DNA from: RGIG1681 sp964646345
Lineage (GTDB): Bacteria > Bacillota > Clostridia > Christensenellales > UBA1242
Length of the DNA stretch: 64,000 nucleotides
NCBI GenBank assembly: GCA_964646345.1
Contig: CAZYDU010000001.1
Coordinates: forward strand, 62,001-126,000
Reading direction: 5' to 3'
Shown: positions 17,034 through 24,911 of the stretch, piece after piece
Layout of the letters: each line of letters starts with the position of its first letter
Position numbering within the stretch: position 1 is the stretch's first letter
Position numbers and translations under genes: made by a program
Notes under the pieces: model-generated
Databases searched by the model: none
What the model saw: only the letters and a program-made list of their open reading frames with translations
What the model was told of the DNA's origin: nothing

Positions 17034-17420
17034 TTACCTCGCAAACTTAGAAAGAATCCCATTAATATATTTTCCACTTTTTTCAGTAGAATACTTATGA
17101 GCCATTGTTATTGCTTCATCAACGCTAACTTTGTATGGAATGCTTGAAATGTATTTAATTTCATAAAGTGCAAGTAAAATAACCGCAAGGTCGGTTTTGT
17201 AAATTCTGCTTACGTCAAATTTTTCCGCACTATTTTTAACATCTTCCATTAATTCATCATAATGCGAAATCACTCCATTATAAACATCTTGAATATATGC
17301 TTTATCGTCAGCATCAACAGATAAAGTGTATTCTTCTAATGCTTCCATATTTTTTTCATTATCAAATGTATATGAAAATATCAATTTAAATGCAATATCA
17401 CGTGCATCACGTCTACTCAT
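17034..17420 (-). CDS. nusB: Transcription antitermination factor NusB
   Basis: 128 residues. All-helical RNA-binding protein that acts with NusE (S10) on boxA during rRNA transcription. The start MSRRDARDIAFKLIFSY and the C-terminal PYKVSVDEAITMAHKYS block are typical. It lies in the usual asp23-nusB-xseA neighbourhood, with one unknown gene inserted before it. Confidence 0.95.
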   Translation of the reverse strand: MSRRDARDIAFKLIFSYTFDNEKNMEALEEYTLSVDADDKAYIQDVYNGVISHYDELMEDVKNSAEKFDVSRIYKTDLAVILLALYEIKYISSIPYKVSVDEAITMAHKYSTEKSGKYINGILSKFAR

Positions 17421-17431
17421 AATTTACCCCA

Positions 17432-18448
17432 CTAATCGTTTTCTAAAACACTAAAGAATTTTTCTTGCTTGCTAAAATTAGATTTGACGAAATTTGATTC
17501 TTGTTTCTTTTCTTCAATCTTTTCTAATTCTTTAGATTTTTCTAATTCATTTTCTTGTTTTTCAACTTGAGTTTGTTCAAGTCTTCTAGTTAACTTCTCT
17601 CTCAAATGATTAAGTTTTATGTTGATTTTTGATTTTATAAATGAACCAATTTCCTTTTCTTCAGCATCAGGCAACTTTACTTGTTCAACTACTTTTTCTT
17701 CAAACTTTACACCTTTTTTCGATGCAGAAGTTTTTATAGTTAACTTTTGGTCTTCGCCATTTGTGTTTACCGAAACCGTCACATTGCTTAATTTTGGAAC
17801 AGTAACATTTGTTCCGGCAAAACCACCATAACTTAATTGTTTTTCAACAAATGATTTATATAGTTTATCAAATTTCACAACACCATTTTTTATTGTTTGT
17901 TTTTGACTTAAGACCATTAGAATTACAAAATTTGCAAACATATCAATTAACAGTTGTTTTTGCATTTTCTTGTAAAACTTAACACAATTATATTGAACCG
18001 CAATAAAATAATCTGCCTTTCCGCCAGTCATCAAATCAATCACATCATAAAGTCTTGTCGCCTCGTTTAAATTACCGTTTGAAATTGCACTAAAATAATC
18101 TTGTTTTAGTTTATTCAAAATAGACTTATCTTTTGCATTTTTGGATTTCCCAAGATATGTAAATTTTTGACCAATATCTGAATTTGCATTCTTCGCTATT
18201 TTTGTTACCTTATGTTTTATCGAAAAAACTATGGGTACTTCCTTGCCATCTTTGAATTTTGGAGCAATTTCCAACTGCTCATAGACTGTTAATTTTCTGT
18301 CCCCGTTTTCATCATATTCCGGTTTTATCCCTAAAAGCGTAAACAAATCAATAACCTTGTCAGATGACAAATACATATCTTCAGTAATTCCACAAAGCTT
18401 ATAGAAATTTATAATATTAACTATTTGTTCATTTGTTAAATTTTCCAT
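17432..18448 (-). CDS. Unknown protein between asp23 and nusB
   Basis: 338 residues that I do not recognise. There is no signal peptide and no clear membrane helix. The first 190 residues look globular and mainly helical (MENLTNEQIVNIINFYKLCG, DLFTLLGIKPEYDENG). A segment near 200-245 is rich in Thr, Val and Ser, with repeated VTVPKLSNVTVSV-like strands. The last 60 residues are highly charged and predicted coiled coil (EKQENELEKSKELEKIEEKK). It is 8 bases downstream of asp23 and 11 bases upstream of nusB, so it is co-transcribed with both. Its function is open. Confidence 0.75.
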   Translation of the reverse strand: MENLTNEQIVNIINFYKLCGITEDMYLSSDKVIDLFTLLGIKPEYDENGDRKLTVYEQLEIAPKFKDGKEVPIVFSIKHKVTKIAKNANSDIGQKFTYLGKSKNAKDKSILNKLKQDYFSAISNGNLNEATRLYDVIDLMTGGKADYFIAVQYNCVKFYKKMQKQLLIDMFANFVILMVLSQKQTIKNGVVKFDKLYKSFVEKQLSYGGFAGTNVTVPKLSNVTVSVNTNGEDQKLTIKTSASKKGVKFEEKVVEQVKLPDAEEKEIGSFIKSKINIKLNHLREKLTRRLEQTQVEKQENELEKSKELEKIEEKKQESNFVKSNFSKQEKFFSVLEND

Positions 18449-18456
18449 TGCACTCT

Positions 18457-18852
18457 CTAACTCACAAAATCACTTTCAACTTCTGAAAAGTTAACGCCAA
18501 CAACGTGAACATTAACAGCTTCAACTTTATATTCAGTCATAGATTCAACACTAGACTTGATGTTCTCTTGAACCCTAAAAGCGACATCTTTGACAGAACA
18601 ACCAAACTTAACATTAACAAAAACATCAATCTTTGCCGTATTTTTGTCAGTAAAATCAACAATAATACCACGATTAATATTTTTGCTAAATGCACTTTTA
18701 ACCACTGAAACTGATTTTCTGCTAATAGATGCAATTCCGCTAATTTCTTGAGTTGCCAAAGATACGATACTTATAACAACGTTCTTTTTGTATGTAACAT
18801 TATCTTTAAATTCGTCTTCATCGGTCACCACAATTTTAACTTTTTTAGCCAT
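18457..18852 (-). CDS. Asp23/Gls24 family envelope stress protein
   Basis: 131 residues. The Asp23 core is clear: VVISIVSLATQEISGIASI, then RGIIVDFTDKNTAKIDVFVNV and VAFRVQENIKSSVESMTEYKVEAVNVHVVGV. In Bacillus the homologue YqhY lies next to nusB and links to fatty acid synthesis. In Staphylococcus Asp23 coats the membrane. This gene heads the nusB-xseA-xseB-recN transcription unit with a strong SigA promoter. Confidence 0.92.
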   Translation of the reverse strand: MAKKVKIVVTDEDEFKDNVTYKKNVVISIVSLATQEISGIASISRKSVSVVKSAFSKNINRGIIVDFTDKNTAKIDVFVNVKFGCSVKDVAFRVQENIKSSVESMTEYKVEAVNVHVVGVNFSEVESDFVS

Positions 18853-18882
18853 ATATACTCTCCCACTATTACTTATAAAACG

Positions 18883-18911
18883 ATTATATCACAAAAAATA
18901 TCTAAAATCAA
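18883..18911 (-). promoter_or_regulatory. SigA-type promoter of asp23-nusB-xseAB-recN
   Basis: Minus strand TTGATT (18906-18911), 17-base spacer, TATAAT (18883-18888), 31 bases before the asp23 ATG. Confidence 0.8.
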
Positions 18912-18934
18912 TTTATATTTTATAATTAATGCTA

Positions 18935-18968
18935 ATAAAAAGAAGTCCGATTAATCAAGACTTCTTAT
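18935..18968 (-). terminator. Terminator of the spoIIIA operon
   Basis: Minus strand AGAAGTC (18959-18965) pairs with GACTTCT (18941-18947), followed by TTTTT, a few bases after the spoIIIAH stop. Confidence 0.8.
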
Positions 18969-18972
18969 TCTA

Positions 18973-19470
18973 TTAAACTGAAGTTATTTTTATTTTTGTT
19001 GCCGAAACTCCCGTTTCTCTTACTAGCAAGGTTAAAATTCTTGCCACATCATCACTAGTTAGTCCGTCAGACTTTACTATAACTGTATAGCAACCATCAA
19101 CATTAGTCACAACTGCATCTTCGTAGCCCGCTGACATAATCGATACTTCAAGAGAATTTTCTTCTTCAATCCTACCAGCAAGTTCCATGATTTTTGCATT
19201 GGTTTCTTTGATTTGTTCAGCATCGTTAGATGTTGCTATAATTGAGTCATACATCTCAAGCATAGAGTTCCTTGTCTCGAGTTTACTTGCCCTATAACTT
19301 GACAACAAACTAACCTGAGACGAAGTTGTTTGCACTTCTTCATTTGTATTATTTAAAAATAAATTCAAGCAACCAGTAACAACTAATAGTGCAAGCATTC
19401 CACAAATAATAAAAATTTTTTTCTTTTTAGTTAACACCTTGTTACCCTCCTTAAAAAACAAAATCTTCAT
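18973..19470 (-). CDS. spoIIIAH: Stage III sporulation protein AH
   Basis: 165 residues. Mother-cell half of the SpoIIIAH-SpoIIQ channel across the two forespore membranes. A single N-terminal helix (about 18-37) is followed by a linker and the YscJ/FliF-like ring-building domain with EVSIMSAGYEDAVVTNVDG and a C-terminal TKIKITSV strand. AGGAG lies 7 bases before the ATG. It begins directly after spoIIIAG and is followed by a terminator. Confidence 0.93.
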   Translation of the reverse strand: MKILFFKEGNKVLTKKKKIFIICGMLALLVVTGCLNLFLNNTNEEVQTTSSQVSLLSSYRASKLETRNSMLEMYDSIIATSNDAEQIKETNAKIMELAGRIEEENSLEVSIMSAGYEDAVVTNVDGCYTVIVKSDGLTSDDVARILTLLVRETGVSATKIKITSV

Positions 19471-19471
19471 A

Positions 19472-20011
19472 TTACCGCTCCTGCAATATATTTATGCAAT
19501 CTTGCTCTATATTTAGAACTGAACAAATTGAATTTGTTATGGCTAATTTTGTCGAAGCTGAAACTGAATTTATAATAATCCAAATTCCAACAATTTTAGG
19601 GTTCTTCGTGGTCACAATAATGGGTGTATTTTTAGAGCCATCTTTTTCATAAGCAACTTCTTCGCTTTTTGTTGAAGAATTGTCCGATGTTGTTTCGTTT
19701 ATATTTGTTTTGTATTCCACAATCTCACTAGAATAACAAACAACCATGACACTCGCTTTGTTTACTTCATCTAAGGTTAATAACATTGCTTTTATTTTGT
19801 CTTCTACTTTTGATGAATAATCTTGAGCTACATCACATGATGAACTCATATTATTACTATTATTATCATTTTTCTCAGATGAAGATTTTGGATAAAAAAG
19901 CAAACAAACAATAACAACCAAAACAAGAGCAATAATAATAGTAAAAAGTTTCTTGTTTTTTGAATAAAGCAAGAATAATTTTTTCTTTAACCCACTTAAT
20001 ATATTTTTCAT
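19472..20011 (-). CDS. spoIIIAG: Stage III sporulation protein AG
   Basis: 179 residues, somewhat short against about 230 in Bacillus. It forms a large ring in the feeding-tube channel between mother cell and forespore. One N-terminal membrane helix (about 22-41) precedes a Ser/Asn-rich linker and the ring-building domain. That domain includes DKIKAMLLTLDEVNKASVMV and VGIWIIINSVSASTKLAIT. The middle insert that forms the beta-triangle in Bacillus seems reduced. Confidence 0.92.
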   Translation of the reverse strand: MKNILSGLKKKLFLLYSKNKKLFTIIIALVLVVIVCLLFYPKSSSEKNDNNSNNMSSSCDVAQDYSSKVEDKIKAMLLTLDEVNKASVMVVCYSSEIVEYKTNINETTSDNSSTKSEEVAYEKDGSKNTPIIVTTKNPKIVGIWIIINSVSASTKLAITNSICSVLNIEQDCINILQER

Positions 20012-20018
20012 ACAACAC

Positions 20019-20174
20019 CTATAAATAATTTTTTACCTTTAAGACAATTAAGTAAATTACAAGCAATGACAAAAATGAGCGAATAAAACCACCTAGTTTG
20101 GAATTTGGACATAGAACAAATAATAGTTCAAAAATTATATTCACTAAAATTATATAAACCACTAGTTCAATCAT
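20019..20174 (-). CDS. spoIIIAF: Minimal SpoIIIAF (51-residue membrane stub)
   Basis: A small frame filling the gap between spoIIIAE and spoIIIAG. ATG at 20172-20174 follows the spoIIIAE stop by one base, and TAG at 20019-20021 precedes the spoIIIAG ATG by 7 bases. The product has two hydrophobic helices split by CPNSKLGGFIRS. This matches the N-terminal membrane part of SpoIIIAF, where LLPNSKMKKYV-like sequence joins the helices. The roughly 130-residue soluble ring-building domain of Bacillus SpoIIIAF (about 206 residues) is absent. The position AE-AF-AG and the tight coupling make this assignment convincing despite the small size. Confidence 0.82.
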   Translation of the reverse strand: MIELVVYIILVNIIFELLFVLCPNSKLGGFIRSFLSLLVIYLIVLKVKNYL

Positions 20175-20175
20175 G

Positions 20176-21357
20176 TCATACAACCCCAACAGACAAAATC
20201 ATTAAAAACACAAAAACAAAAACTACCAAGAACGACCCGAAAATTACCGACAAAAAATTTCCAAGGGATTTCGAAACATCATCAAACATATCCGAAAACA
20301 CTCCATCTCCAACAAAACCAGTCAACACTGATAATACTTTAAACCCCAACGAAAAGAATATCACGAACAAAACCGGCGTTAAAATTTTAAAAATTATAAT
20401 TATTATTGAACACAAACCAATCGCATTTTTTATTAAAATTGAACAACTATATAAAAAATCAAAACCTTCTGAAACATAACCCCCAAGGACAGGAATATAA
20501 TTTTTTACTGCAAATTTTGTAAGTTTTAAATTAATTCCATCAGTGCCTGCAGACGAAATTAAATTTACGGTAGACAAAAGTCCAAAAACCGAAAAGAAAA
20601 TTATTATAATATATTTAAATAAAAGTTTAAATAATTCTATTAATTTTGAAAATCTGCCGTTTGAAAATACAGAACCAAATAAAGATAATAACATAATAGA
20701 AACAGCCAACGGAAGCAAAACATACTTTAAAAGCACCAATCCTGTATCTAACAAAAAAACAGAAAATGAACTAAAAACTGATGCAGATTTGACAGACCCG
20801 GACATGGTTAATAAGCTAATTAAAATTGGAAACAGAATACTTGCAAATGAAAATAAATCTGTGACAAGTTCCTGAACTTCAAGATAAAAATTTTTGATAA
20901 CTGATAATATTGTTACGGCAAGCAGAAACAAAAAAATTAATTTAATCGTTGATTTGACATCATTCATTTTTTCACTTGAAAATGATTTAAAGATTTCAAA
21001 TATAACAACAATTATAAAAAGTGAAATAAAAAATTTTAAGTTTGACCTAAGTTTTTCAGAAAAATTATTTTTTATAAAATCAAAAACTGAATCATAGTTA
21101 AAAGAAAAACCACCTGACAAAACTTGTTTGACAAAATCTACAAATGATAAATTTAAATCAGGAACAATTTCTGTTTCCATCTCAAGTTCATCAAAATCTA
21201 TATCATCTAAAATTAAATCAATATTATCATTTAACTCACTTTCTAAATCCCCATCAACAGCAAAAGCAATTTCAGGCTTAGGATTAAAAAATAAAACTAA
21301 TAGAAAGCAAGCAATAAAGCAACCAATTCTTTTACAATAGGAAGCATAATTATGCAT
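20176..21357 (-). CDS. spoIIIAE: Stage III sporulation protein AE
   Basis: 393 residues. Polytopic membrane protein of the SpoIIIA-SpoIIQ channel. A signal peptide (residues 1-33, ending IAFA) is followed by an acidic stretch and about eight membrane helices. The family block FINAGTDGINLKLTKFAVKNYIPVLGGYVSEGFD is recognisable in part (SSAGTDGINLKLTKFAVKN, YIPVLGGYVSEGFD). GAAAGG lies 7 bases before the ATG at 21357. That start overlaps the spoIIIAD end by 61 bases, a long but plausible overlap because the signal peptide is encoded there. Confidence 0.94.
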   Translation of the reverse strand: MHNYASYCKRIGCFIACFLLVLFFNPKPEIAFAVDGDLESELNDNIDLILDDIDFDELEMETEIVPDLNLSFVDFVKQVLSGGFSFNYDSVFDFIKNNFSEKLRSNLKFFISLFIIVVIFEIFKSFSSEKMNDVKSTIKLIFLFLLAVTILSVIKNFYLEVQELVTDLFSFASILFPILISLLTMSGSVKSASVFSSFSVFLLDTGLVLLKYVLLPLAVSIMLLSLFGSVFSNGRFSKLIELFKLLFKYIIIIFFSVFGLLSTVNLISSAGTDGINLKLTKFAVKNYIPVLGGYVSEGFDFLYSCSILIKNAIGLCSIIIIIFKILTPVLFVIFFSLGFKVLSVLTGFVGDGVFSDMFDDVSKSLGNFLSVIFGSFLVVFVFVFLMILSVGVV

Positions 21358-21674
21358 ATCACAACCTTTCCCCCAAAAACAACTTTTGAAGCGATTGAAT
21401 TATTTCCAAAATCATTTGCAAGACTTGAAACAAATTCTGTTAGAAATCCAACACTAATAATTTTTAATGCAGTTTTAATTATTGAGCTATCAATATTAAC
21501 ACTAGAACCAAGGGTTGAATAATAACTAATTAATTCTGACAAATAATTAAAAGTAAAACTTAAAATCAAAAGCCCACCAGCAATATTAATAATCATCGAA
21601 AACTCTGGCGACTTTTGTTTTACGATAACAGATAAAAATATTGTAATTAAGGACAAAATAACTATTTTTATCAT
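21297..21674 (-). CDS. spoIIIAD: Stage III sporulation protein AD
   Basis: 125 residues with about four membrane helices. Family features include the KQKSPEFSMIINIAGG segment and VGFLTEFVSSLANDFGNNSIASKV in the middle. Thought to help anchor the SpoIIIA channel in the mother-cell engulfing membrane. Its last 20 codons overlap the start of spoIIIAE. Confidence 0.92.
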   Translation of the reverse strand: MIKIVILSLITIFLSVIVKQKSPEFSMIINIAGGLLILSFTFNYLSELISYYSTLGSSVNIDSSIIKTALKIISVGFLTEFVSSLANDFGNNSIASKVVFGGKVVICIIMLPIVKELVALLLAFY

Positions 21675-21696
21675 TTTTTGAACCTATTTTGCGTTT

Positions 21697-21894
21697 TTAA
21701 TATAAATCAAACATTGTTTTTATTGAAGAAAATAATTCGTTAACCATTGACAAAACCATTGCTAAAACAATAACCAGTCCCGCCAAACTTGATAAAGTTG
21801 CCAAATCCCCTTTTCCTTGATGCTGGAATAATTGACTCACAACAATCGTCAAAATACCAACAGCTGCAATTTTAAATATAATTGAAATATCCAT
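21697..21894 (-). CDS. spoIIIAC: Stage III sporulation protein AC
   Basis: 65 residues with two membrane helices, as usual for SpoIIIAC. The conserved VSQLFQHQGKGDLATLSSLAG loop lies between the helices (VVSQLFQHQGKGDLATL is seen at about 18-34). It starts 4 bases after the spoIIIAB stop. Confidence 0.93.
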   Translation of the reverse strand: MDISIIFKIAAVGILTIVVSQLFQHQGKGDLATLSSLAGLVIVLAMVLSMVNELFSSIKTMFDLY

Positions 21895-21898
21895 TTAT

Positions 21899-22384
21899 TC
21901 ACCATATTATAATAGAAAGAGCAACCCCTAAAGCTAAACAAATTTTAAAATATAAATCGCCCTTTTCTTTTTCGATCTTTTCACTTGTTTTTATCCAATC
22001 ATCAACTTGTGATAGTTCTATTTTAATTTTTTCATATTCATTACTTTTATCAGACTTACCTAAGGTTTTAAAAAATGATGTCAATTCCAAAACATATAAA
22101 TCATTAAAAATATATTCTTGCATAAAATTTGTGTTAATTTGATACAAATTATTTATATTTTGGAATATTTTAACATATTTTGCGTTTTTATTATTCTGCT
22201 GAATAATAAAATTATTTGTAATTGTGGGGATATCATTTTGATAAACACCAATATTAATTGCCAGAAATTCTAAATAATTTTTTATATAACACAAAAACTC
22301 TTTTTGATTCCTGAAACGAAGTTTAATTATATATCCAATTATCCCTGAAATAAAAATAACACAAACAATTATTATATATTTCAT
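21899..22384 (-). CDS. spoIIIAB: Stage III sporulation protein AB
   Basis: 161 residues. N-terminal and C-terminal membrane helices flank a helical domain resembling type II secretion protein F. The family-typical late motif LGKSDKSNEYEKIKIEL is present. The start overlaps the spoIIIAA end by 4 bases. Confidence 0.9.
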   Translation of the reverse strand: MKYIIIVCVIFISGIIGYIIKLRFRNQKEFLCYIKNYLEFLAINIGVYQNDIPTITNNFIIQQNNKNAKYVKIFQNINNLYQINTNFMQEYIFNDLYVLELTSFFKTLGKSDKSNEYEKIKIELSQVDDWIKTSEKIEKEKGDLYFKICLALGVALSIIIW

Positions 22385-23292
22385 GTTAAATAAGGTAAAT
22401 ATAATGCGATTGCATTTTCGTCAAATACACCTTCTATTGTACCCACTCCATTTCTTTTTGATAAACAAATAAATCTTTGAAACATCTTTTGGTTAATTAA
22501 TTTTTCGAAACCTGATTTTAATTTTAATTCTTCAATATTCCCAGCATGCACAGTCGCTATAACATTTACACCAGAATTAATTGCAAACCTAATACCTTCA
22601 ATATCTTCTTCACTTGTAAGTTCATCTGTTACAATAATATTTGGATTCATTACTTTTATTGCATCATAAAAAGCAAATCGTTTGTCAGCTCCTTGCATTA
22701 TATCAACATTAGTTCCTAAATCAAATTTTTGATTTTCTCCCGCAAGCTCAAACTTTTCATCAACAACCATTATATTTGAAATATTCTGATAATCCGACAG
22801 TCTTTGAATAATATCACGAAGCATAGTTGTTTTTCCAGCACCTGGTGGAGAAATAATTAAAGTATTCTTTATATAATTTTCTGAAGCTATATAGCCAAAA
22901 ATTTCTTTTGAGACACCTGAAATACAATGCCCGATTCGAATGTTTAGAGACGTAATATTTTTTATGAATGTGATTTCATTTTTATTTGTAACCGCAGTTC
23001 CACATATGCCAATTCGAACACCATTATCTGTCACAATAAAACCGTTCTTTATTTGGTCTTCAAATGCATAAAGTGAGTTTTTGGTTGCAAGCGAAATAAT
23101 GTAGTCAATGAGTTCACGATTTGCCATTACTGGTTTTAAGTAAAGACCCGAGTCAGATTTCAAGTCAACAATCTTTCCTTTGTAGCAAATCTTTATTGGC
23201 TTGCAGTTTCTGATTCTTATTTCTTGGATATCATCAAGTGTATAATTTTTCGCAATCAAACAATATAGCCAATCAGGTAAAATACTTTTCAC
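22381..23292 (-). CDS. spoIIIAA: Stage III sporulation protein AA (ATPase)
   Basis: 303 residues. Secretion-type AAA ATPase that powers or assembles the SpoIIIA-SpoIIQ channel. Walker A PPGAGKTTMLRD lies near residue 150, with MVVDEKFELAG (Walker B region) and NPNIIVTDELTSEEDIEGI following. The start codon is GTG (23290-23292) with AGGAG 6 bases upstream. It is the first gene of the operon, separated from efp by a terminator. The operon must therefore have its own promoter, which I could not identify with confidence. A TTTGTCAAA box lies at 23341-23349. Confidence 0.95.
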   Translation of the reverse strand: MKSILPDWLYCLIAKNYTLDDIQEIRIRNCKPIKICYKGKIVDLKSDSGLYLKPVMANRELIDYIISLATKNSLYAFEDQIKNGFIVTDNGVRIGICGTAVTNKNEITFIKNITSLNIRIGHCISGVSKEIFGYIASENYIKNTLIISPPGAGKTTMLRDIIQRLSDYQNISNIMVVDEKFELAGENQKFDLGTNVDIMQGADKRFAFYDAIKVMNPNIIVTDELTSEEDIEGIRFAINSGVNVIATVHAGNIEELKLKSGFEKLINQKMFQRFICLSKRNGVGTIEGVFDENAIALYLPYLT

Positions 23293-23346
23293 TTTTCTCT
23301 CCTAACACATTTTACGAAAGGCAATAATTTAATATGATTTTTTGTC

Positions 23347-23376
23347 AAAAAAAAATATGTCAAATAATGACATACT
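23347..23376 (-). terminator. Terminator of efp
   Basis: Minus strand TATGTCA (23368-23374), loop, TGACATA (23356-23362) and nine T residues, right after the efp stop codon. It separates efp from spoIIIAA. Confidence 0.9.
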
Positions 23377-23398
23377 TTTACGAAATTTGATAATTAAC

Positions 23399-23956
23399 TT
23401 ATACTCTTGACATATATGTTCCAGTTCTAGTGTCAATTCTAATCTTGTCGCCATTATTAACAAATAATGGAACTTGCAAAACAAGACCTGTTTCAAGTTT
23501 AGCTGGTTTGTTGCCTGCTTTTGATGTATCGCCTTGAACACCTGGTTCACATTCAACGATTGTAAGTTCAACAAAGTTTGGAGCTTCAACACTGAAAGCT
23601 TCGCCTTTGTAGAAAGCTATTGTAACGTCCATGTTTTCAGTAATGAATTGCAAAGCTTCTTCAACTTGACTTTTATTGAGTGGAAGTTGTTCGTATGTTT
23701 CATTATCCATGAAATAATACAAATCGCCATCACTGTAAAGATATTGCATTTGCTTTCTTTCAATTTGAGCTTTCTCAAATTTTGTAACTGGGTTGAAAGT
23801 CATTTCAATAACTTGACCAGTTACAACGTTTTTAAGTTTTGTTCTAACAAATGCTGCACCTTTTCCTGGCTTAACATGCAAAAAGTCTACAACAACATAA
23901 ACTTTTCCTTCATATTCAAAAGTAACGCCTTTTCTTAAATCACCTGCAGTAATCAT
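23399..23956 (-). CDS. efp: Translation elongation factor P
   Basis: 185 residues. Relieves ribosome stalling at polyproline. Starts ITAGDLRKGVTFEYEGK and carries the domain I loop HVKPGKGAAFVR, where the Lys in PGKG is the position that may be modified. The C-terminal GDKIRIDTRTGTYMSRV is standard. AGGAGG lies 5 bases before the ATG. It stands as a single transcription unit. The efp-spoIIIA neighbourhood is canonical in Firmicutes. Confidence 0.97.
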   Translation of the reverse strand: MITAGDLRKGVTFEYEGKVYVVVDFLHVKPGKGAAFVRTKLKNVVTGQVIEMTFNPVTKFEKAQIERKQMQYLYSDGDLYYFMDNETYEQLPLNKSQVEEALQFITENMDVTIAFYKGEAFSVEAPNFVELTIVECEPGVQGDTSKAGNKPAKLETGLVLQVPLFVNNGDKIRIDTRTGTYMSRV

Positions 23957-23982
23957 AAATTCCTCCTATTTTTAACAAAAAT

Positions 23983-24011
23983 ATTTTAACATATAAACCC
24001 ATAAAAATCAA
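23983..24011 (-). promoter_or_regulatory. SigA-type promoter of efp
   Basis: Minus strand TTGATT (24006-24011), 17-base spacer, TAAAAT (23983-23988), 27 bases before the efp ATG. Confidence 0.7.
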
Positions 24012-24044
24012 TGCATTTTTTATGATTGCTTAAATATATTTGCT

Positions 24045-24911
24045 TTATTCGTATAAAAATACATCACAAATCAAATTATCCCCTTGATTATGATACATTC
24101 CAATTAATTGATTATTATTTTTTATAAAAAATAATTTATCGCTTTTAATATTTATTTCTTGCTTTTTTAATTTTACACCATTTAACAATTTCTTTAAAAT
24201 TACACTATCTTTAATATCAAAAAACTCAAAATTACAAAAAACTTCTTCTATCGATAGCAATCTCGGACTTATCTTTAGTTCATCTAAAGTTATGGCATCA
24301 TTAATATTAAATGCTCCGCTTTTTTCTCTAATAATAACAGGTGTGGTTGCAACAGTTCCAAGAGAAATAGCAATATCATTAAACAGAGTTCTAATATATG
24401 TTCCAGCTGAGCAATGAACCCTAAATCGAAACAAATTGTTTTCTAATTCATCTATTAACTCTAATTTATATATTTCAATTTCTCGCGGCTTTAACACGAC
24501 ATTTTCGCCACGTCTTGCGATATCACAAGCTTTTTCTCCGCCAATTTTAACAGCTGAATACAATGGCGGTATTTGCTTTATTTTACCAATAAATTTAGGT
24601 AAAACCGAGAGTAATTTTTCCTTTGTAACTGCAATATTTTCTTGTTTTAAAATAATTCCAAAGCTATCTAATGTGTCAGTCAAAACACCAAATTGAACAT
24701 CAGCAACATAAACTTTATCTTTTGATAAAAAGTAATCAAAAAACTTAGTTGCTTTCCCAAATGCTATCGGCAAAACACCAGATGCAGGTGGGTCTAAAGT
24801 TCCCAAATGTCCAACTTTATTCAGCTTTAATGTTTTTTTTGCACCACAAACGACATAGGACGAAGAAACTCCAGTCGGTTTTATTATATTAATAAACCCA
24901 CTTCTTATCAT
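24045..24911 (-). CDS. truB: tRNA pseudouridine-55 synthase
   Basis: 288 residues. Makes pseudouridine 55 in the T loop of tRNAs. The catalytic motif GHLGTLDPPASGVLPIAFGKATK is present in part as GHLGTLDPPASGVLPIA, with the nucleophilic Asp. CSAGTYIRTLFNDI and the N-terminal GFINIIKPTGVSSS are also clear. I choose ATG 24909-24911, which shares a base with the nrnA stop (TAATG). A longer form would need a GTG start 12 bases upstream. It is the last gene of the long nusA-infB operon. Confidence 0.95.
   Translation of the reverse strand: MIRSGFINIIKPTGVSSSYVVCGAKKTLKLNKVGHLGTLDPPASGVLPIAFGKATKFFDYFLSKDKVYVADVQFGVLTDTLDSFGIILKQENIAVTKEKLLSVLPKFIGKIKQIPPLYSAVKIGGEKACDIARRGENVVLKPREIEIYKLELIDELENNLFRFRVHCSAGTYIRTLFNDIAISLGTVATTPVIIREKSGAFNINDAITLDELKISPRLLSIEEVFCNFEFFDIKDSVILKKLLNGVKLKKQEINIKSDKLFFIKNNNQLIGMYHNQGDNLICDVFLYE

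Noticed and set aside
23293..23380. SigE-type promoter for the spoIIIA operon (ACATATT...CATATT)
   Set aside because: The only candidate -35 overlaps the efp terminator and the spacing of about 17 is too long for SigE. I could not support it, though a promoter must exist here.
24010..24040. Terminator for truB (CATAAAAA...TTTTTATG)
   Set aside because: The stem is only A:T pairs and overlaps the efp promoter. Too weak to call.
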